Of a stretch of 36,098 nucleotides of DNA, positions 33,309-36,098 are shown piece after piece. Made by a program: the position numbers and the translations under genes. The stretch comes from an uncultured Prevotellaceae bacterium (lineage in GTDB: Bacteria > Bacteroidota > Bacteroidia > Bacteroidales > Bacteroidaceae): assembly GCA_947167455.1 (NCBI GenBank), contig CAMVIB010000026.1:1-36098 (forward strand). Direction: 5' to 3'. The notes under the pieces were generated by a model. It made no database searches. It saw only the letters and a list, made by a program, of their open reading frames with translations, and was not told where the DNA came from. Position 1 is the first letter of the stretch. Every line of letters begins with the position of its first letter.

Positions 33309-33316
33309 CAAAGATA
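33309..33316 (-). promoter_or_regulatory. -7 element of the fusion/GH92 unit
   Basis: TATCTTTG on the minus strand, followed by a leader of about 90 nt. No good TTTG box is found at the usual distance, so this may need an activator. Confidence 0.6.
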
Positions 33317-33370
33317 GGCATAAAGACGGACTTGCATCGGGCTTTGGCGGTGAAAAAATGTTAATTATTC

Positions 33371-33410
33371 GCCTTCCGTGCGTCAGATTCGCGCGGAAGG
33401 CTTATCTTTG
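33371..33410 (+). promoter_or_regulatory. Promoter with overlapping palindrome, GH109-like gene
   Basis: The -7 element TATCTTTG lies at 33403-33410. The expected -33 region is poor, but a perfect inverted repeat GCCTTCCG (33371-33378) / CGGAAGGC (33394-33401) with a 15-nt centre overlaps it and reaches the base before the -7 box. This is the geometry of an operator for a dimeric regulator. Confidence 0.6.
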
Positions 33411-33452
33411 CAGCAAATCTTTGACCTTTAATAACTAAAACCCGTAATTCAA

Positions 33453-35042
33453 ATGAAACATTTACTGACGTTAGTTGCTGCCGCATGTCTGTCAATGACA
33501 GTTGGCGCACAATCTCTCTCCGTGACTCCGAATGACTGGCACTGGGAAAAGGGCACAATCGTGGTGAACGCACCCGAGCGTCCTGCAGGCCAGCAGAATG
33601 TCCTCGGACTCACGGCACCAAAGCTCGAAACGGTGCGCGTGGCCTTCGTGGGCCTTGGCATGCGAGGACCGGGAGCCGTGGCACGCTTCACCTTCATCCC
33701 CGGAGTGCAGATCGTGGCACTCTGCGACTACGAGGAGGCACGTGCTGAGGGCTGCCAGAAGTATCTGCGCGACGCAGGCCTGCCGCCTGCCGACATCTAC
33801 AGTGGCGAGAAAGGCTATGAAGAGGTGTGCCAGCGGCCCGATATCGACCTCGTCTATGTCGCTACCGACTGGGATCACCACTTCCCCGTGGCCAAGTGTG
33901 CCCTCGAGAACGGCAAGCACACGGCCATCGAGGTGCCCTCGGCAATGAACCTCGCACAGTGCTGGGAACTCGTGAACCTCAGCGAGAAGACACGCAAGCA
34001 CTGCATGATTCTCGAGAACTGCTGCTACGACTGGTATGAACTCAACGCCCTGAACATGGCTCAGAACGGCGTCTTCGGAGAGATACTGCGCGGCGAGGGT
34101 GCATACATTCACAACCTCGACGACTTCTGGGACTACTACTGGAAGAACCCCGCCGACCCCGACCAGGCTAAGCTGGGATGGCGCATGAAGTATAACCGCG
34201 ACAACCGTGGCGACGTATATGCCACGCACGGACTCGGCCCCGTGGCACTGGCCATGAACATACACCGCGGCGACCGCTTCACCACACTCGTGGCAATGGA
34301 CACCAAGAGCGCCCACGGACGTGAATGGGTGAAGGCCAAGACCGGCAAGGACTGCCCCGAGTTCCGCAACGGCGACCAGACGACGACTCTCATGCGCACG
34401 GCAGAGGGCAAGGTCGTCGAGATTCAGCACAATGTGATGAACCCGCAACCCTACAACCGCCTCTTCAAGCTCACAGGTACCAAGGGCTATGCCACAAAGT
34501 ACCCCGAACAGCACTTCGCCCTCGACAAGAGCCAGCTCGCTGCCAGCGGCGTGGCTCCGAAGGTCGATGACCTCAGCGCTCACGGCTTCCTGCCCAAGGA
34601 TGAGCACGATGCCCTGATGGCTAAGTACCAGCACCCCATCATCACGAAGTATGGCGAGATGGCACAGAAGGTTGGCGGCCACGGAGGTATGGACTTCTTC
34701 ATGGACGCACGTCTGGTGTATTGCCTGCAGAACGGACTCCCCCTCGACATGGACGTCTATGACCTCGCTGAGTGGTGCTGCCTGGCAGAACTCGGCTCGC
34801 TGTCGATGGACAACAACAGCGCCAGCGTGGCATTCCCCGACTTCACACGCGGCGACTGGCAGAAGGTCAAGGGCTTCCAGTTCGCATGGGCACCTGCCGC
34901 CGAGGAGGCTGCTGCCGAGGCTGCCGCCAAGGCCAGCACCGAGGCACAGAAGGCTCTCTGCGCCAAGAAGAAGCTCTGGGATAAGTATGACAAGGACAAG
35001 GTGAAGAAGACCAAGAAGATCTACCCCAAGAAAAAGAAATAA
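33453..35042 (+). CDS. Exported Gfo/Idh/MocA-fold protein, GH109-like
   Basis: 529 residues. A signal peptide MKHLLTLVAAACLSMTVGA precedes a Rossmann domain (VRVAFVGLGMRGPGAV, glycine loop 67-72; VALCDYEE; EVPSAMNLAQCW) and a catalytic-type second domain (CCYDWYELNALNMAQNGVFGEILRGEGAYIH; THGLGPVALAMNIHRGDRFTTLVAMD). This order fits GH109, whose members are alpha-N-acetylgalactosaminidases that use NAD in a non-classical hydrolytic mechanism; relatives can instead be plain oxidoreductases, so specificity is inferred. A 50-residue Ala/Glu then Lys-rich tail (KKTKKIYPKKKK) follows the enzyme fold and is not part of the family. Export fits action on mucin-type glycans beside the divergent GH92. 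Confidence 0.88.
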   Translation: MKHLLTLVAAACLSMTVGAQSLSVTPNDWHWEKGTIVVNAPERPAGQQNVLGLTAPKLETVRVAFVGLGMRGPGAVARFTFIPGVQIVALCDYEEARAEGCQKYLRDAGLPPADIYSGEKGYEEVCQRPDIDLVYVATDWDHHFPVAKCALENGKHTAIEVPSAMNLAQCWELVNLSEKTRKHCMILENCCYDWYELNALNMAQNGVFGEILRGEGAYIHNLDDFWDYYWKNPADPDQAKLGWRMKYNRDNRGDVYATHGLGPVALAMNIHRGDRFTTLVAMDTKSAHGREWVKAKTGKDCPEFRNGDQTTTLMRTAEGKVVEIQHNVMNPQPYNRLFKLTGTKGYATKYPEQHFALDKSQLAASGVAPKVDDLSAHGFLPKDEHDALMAKYQHPIITKYGEMAQKVGGHGGMDFFMDARLVYCLQNGLPLDMDVYDLAEWCCLAELGSLSMDNNSASVAFPDFTRGDWQKVKGFQFAWAPAAEEAAAEAAAKASTEAQKALCAKKKLWDKYDKDKVKKTKKIYPKKKK

Positions 35043-35078
35043 AGATGTGAGCCGCCTTGGCACGCATTTTGCAACCCC

Positions 35079-35124
35079 AAGTCATTAGAGAACGTGCCTC
35101 AGTGTGCACGGCCTCTAATGACTT
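35079..35124. repeat. Long stem-loop between GH109-like and BI-1 genes
   Basis: AAGTCATTAGAG (35079-35090) pairs perfectly with CTCTAATGACTT (35113-35124); inside, CGTGC (35093-35097) pairs with GCACG (35106-35110). No T-run follows, so factor-independent termination is doubtful; it could limit read-through or act as a processing site. Confidence 0.75.
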
Positions 35125-35159
35125 TCAATGTATAACATAACAACACGAAATCCTCAAAA

Positions 35160-35879
35160 ATGAACTACAACAACACTTATGACCGCGGCACGAACGCCTT
35201 CAGCGGCGTCAGCTTCTTCACGGGCGTGATGACACGCGTCTATGCTTGGATGACGGCAGCACTGCTCGTCACTGCAGGAGCGGCAGTGGCTGTCGCCCAC
35301 AGCCCCGCCATGCTCAGCATCATCTATGGTAACTCCGCCGTTCCCATGGTGCTCATCATCGGCGAGCTGGCACTCGTCTTCGGACTCAGCATGGGCATCA
35401 ACAAGCTGTCGCCGACAGTGGCGGCTGCCATGTTCATACTCTATTCGCTCGTCAATGGCGTGACGCTGTCCAGCATCTTCTTCGCCTATGACATCGGCAC
35501 CATCTATACCGCCTTCGCAGCAGCGGCTCTGACATTCGGAGGGATGAGCCTCGTGGGATATACCACGAAGAAGGACCTCTCGGGATTCGGAGGACTGCTC
35601 TTCATGGGACTCATCGGCATCATCATAGCATCGCTGGTGAATATGTTCTGGCACAATGGCGTCCTGGACAGCATAATAACCTACATCGGCGTGTTTATGT
35701 TCGTCGGCCTGACGGCCTATGACACACAGCGCATCAAGGAGATGTCGGCACAGGCTGAGTACAGCGGCGATGCCAACGCCGCCGGCAAGGTCGCCATCAT
35801 GGGGGCTCTGGCTCTGTACCTCGACTTCATAAACCTCTTCCTCTACCTGCTTCGCCTCCTGAGTCGTAACCGCGACTGA
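35160..35879 (+). CDS. Bax inhibitor-1 / YccA family membrane protein
   Basis: 239 residues with seven predicted membrane helices in the inner membrane. The family's GLTAYDTQRIKEM and the C-terminal AIMGALALYLDFINLFLYLLRLL are present, with the two conserved Asp residues (in AYDTQ and YLDF) that in BsYetJ form a pH-sensing pair for calcium leak. The N-terminal ~20 residues are polar and cytoplasmic. Physiological role in Bacteroidota is not settled; FtsH interaction is known for E. coli YccA. The start ATG 35160 lies after the stem-loop, with no clear promoter of its own. Confidence 0.92.
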   Translation: MNYNNTYDRGTNAFSGVSFFTGVMTRVYAWMTAALLVTAGAAVAVAHSPAMLSIIYGNSAVPMVLIIGELALVFGLSMGINKLSPTVAAAMFILYSLVNGVTLSSIFFAYDIGTIYTAFAAAALTFGGMSLVGYTTKKDLSGFGGLLFMGLIGIIIASLVNMFWHNGVLDSIITYIGVFMFVGLTAYDTQRIKEMSAQAEYSGDANAAGKVAIMGALALYLDFINLFLYLLRLLSRNRD

Positions 35880-35892
35880 CTTCACGAATAGC

Positions 35893-35940
35893 ATTCCGAG
35901 AAGCCTTCCGAGAAGCAATCCGAGAAGCAATCCGAGAAGC
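35893..35940. repeat. Tandem 12-bp repeat, four units
   Basis: Four units of the form nnTCCGAGAAGC (35893, 35905, 35917, 35929), with a degenerate fifth reaching 35953. It is directly after the BI-1 stop and has no coding role in the BI-1 frame. Confidence 0.88.
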
Positions 35941-35983
35941 CTTCCCGAACAGCCTTCTCGATAATGCATGAACTGACTTGCAG

Positions 35984-36050
35984 AACCCCGCAGGGGTGGC
36001 TCATTCACTTTTTCAATGTGATGAGCCACCCCTGCGGGGTTTCTTTTTTT
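35984..36050 (+). terminator. Terminator after the BI-1 gene
   Basis: A perfect 21-bp stem: 35984-36004 (AACCCCGCAGGGGTGGCTCA then T) pairs with 36021-36041, extended inside by CAC/GTG, followed by TTCTTTTTTT. Its GGGTGGCTCAT core is shared with the ilvB terminator and with partial copies near 213 and 270. Confidence 0.95.
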
Positions 36051-36098
36051 GATTATCCGCAATCATACCACCAAAGAGACCGCAACGCGGTCTTCGCT
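36051..36098 (-). mobile_element. End of a second MITE-like copy (cut by window edge)
   Basis: These 48 bases are the exact reverse complement of 1100-1147, the right end of the element at 891-1149, beginning GATTATCCGCAATCATACCA. The copy continues beyond the window, so its other end and any target duplication cannot be seen. It is placed directly behind the T-run of the terminator. Confidence 0.85.

Noticed and set aside
33492..35063. 523-codon minus-strand frame across the GH109-like gene
   Set aside because: Antisense shadow; the plus-strand protein has signal peptide and family motifs.
35154..36062. 302-codon minus-strand frame over the BI-1 gene
   Set aside because: Antisense shadow that begins inside a terminator and passes through the 12-bp repeat.

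Overview
The window reads as chromosomal DNA of a GC-rich member of the Bacteroidota, most likely a Bacteroidales/Prevotella-type gut or oral commensal. The support is phylum-type promoters (TTTG, 19-20 nt, TAnnTTTG) in front of most transcription units, two exported proteins ending in the Prevotella-style GQRV...GIYIIGGRKVAVK tail, a C10 (Spi/streptopain) protease, a DUF5020 protein, GH92 and GH109 glycosidases, and GDP-fucose synthesis genes. No ribosomal RNA, tRNA or CRISPR was seen.

Layout. 1-1314 has no convincing gene. It is built from three unrelated tandem arrays that all have a 22-bp period, a 23-bp-arm inverted repeat, and a ~259-bp MITE-like element with 26-bp terminal inverted repeats and a 10-bp target duplication. 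1315-8880 is all minus strand: C10 protease, nth, then pgk from its own promoter, an NMT1/SsuA-type lipoprotein and a TPR protein. 9076-13549 is a plus-strand cluster of an outer-membrane-like protein, an acyltransferase-3, a nucleotidyltransferase/GHMP-kinase-like fusion and a DUF5020 protein; it meets ilvD (minus) stop codon to stop codon. From the ilvD divergent promoter region, 15544-20860 runs as one tight plus-strand series: SlyD-like isomerase, aroC, cstA, gmd, fcl. ilvB (20960-22687) follows from its own promoter, without an ilvN partner, and ends at a strong terminator.

22841-26747 is an accessory-looking unit: a very good promoter, a ~400-nt leader holding two elaborate RNA folds, a 1043-residue secreted protein that is visibly more AT-rich than its surroundings, a 60-residue protein and a GNRA-loop terminator. 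26905-33210 (minus) encodes a GH92 alpha-mannosidase preceded by a very large cytoplasmic-looking fusion of glycosyltransferase, histidine-triad-like (DUF4922-like) and SpoIID/LytB domains, whose glycosyltransferase domain is interrupted in frame by a palindromic repeat. Divergent from it are a GH109-like oxidoreductase-fold glycosidase and a Bax-inhibitor-1 membrane protein. The window closes with a 21-bp perfect-stem terminator and a second, inverted copy of the MITE-like element end.

Functionally the region mixes housekeeping metabolism (glycolysis, branched-chain and aromatic amino acids, DNA repair, peptide uptake) with glycan biology: GDP-L-fucose synthesis, O-acylation, sugar activation, and host-glycan cleavage by GH92 and GH109. 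The observations most worth following are the structured leader RNA at 22895-23184, the GT/HIT-like/SpoIID fusion, the nucleotidyltransferase/GHMP fusion lacking the usual kinase phosphate loop, the spread of palindromic repeats into reading frames, and the repeat nursery at the left edge.
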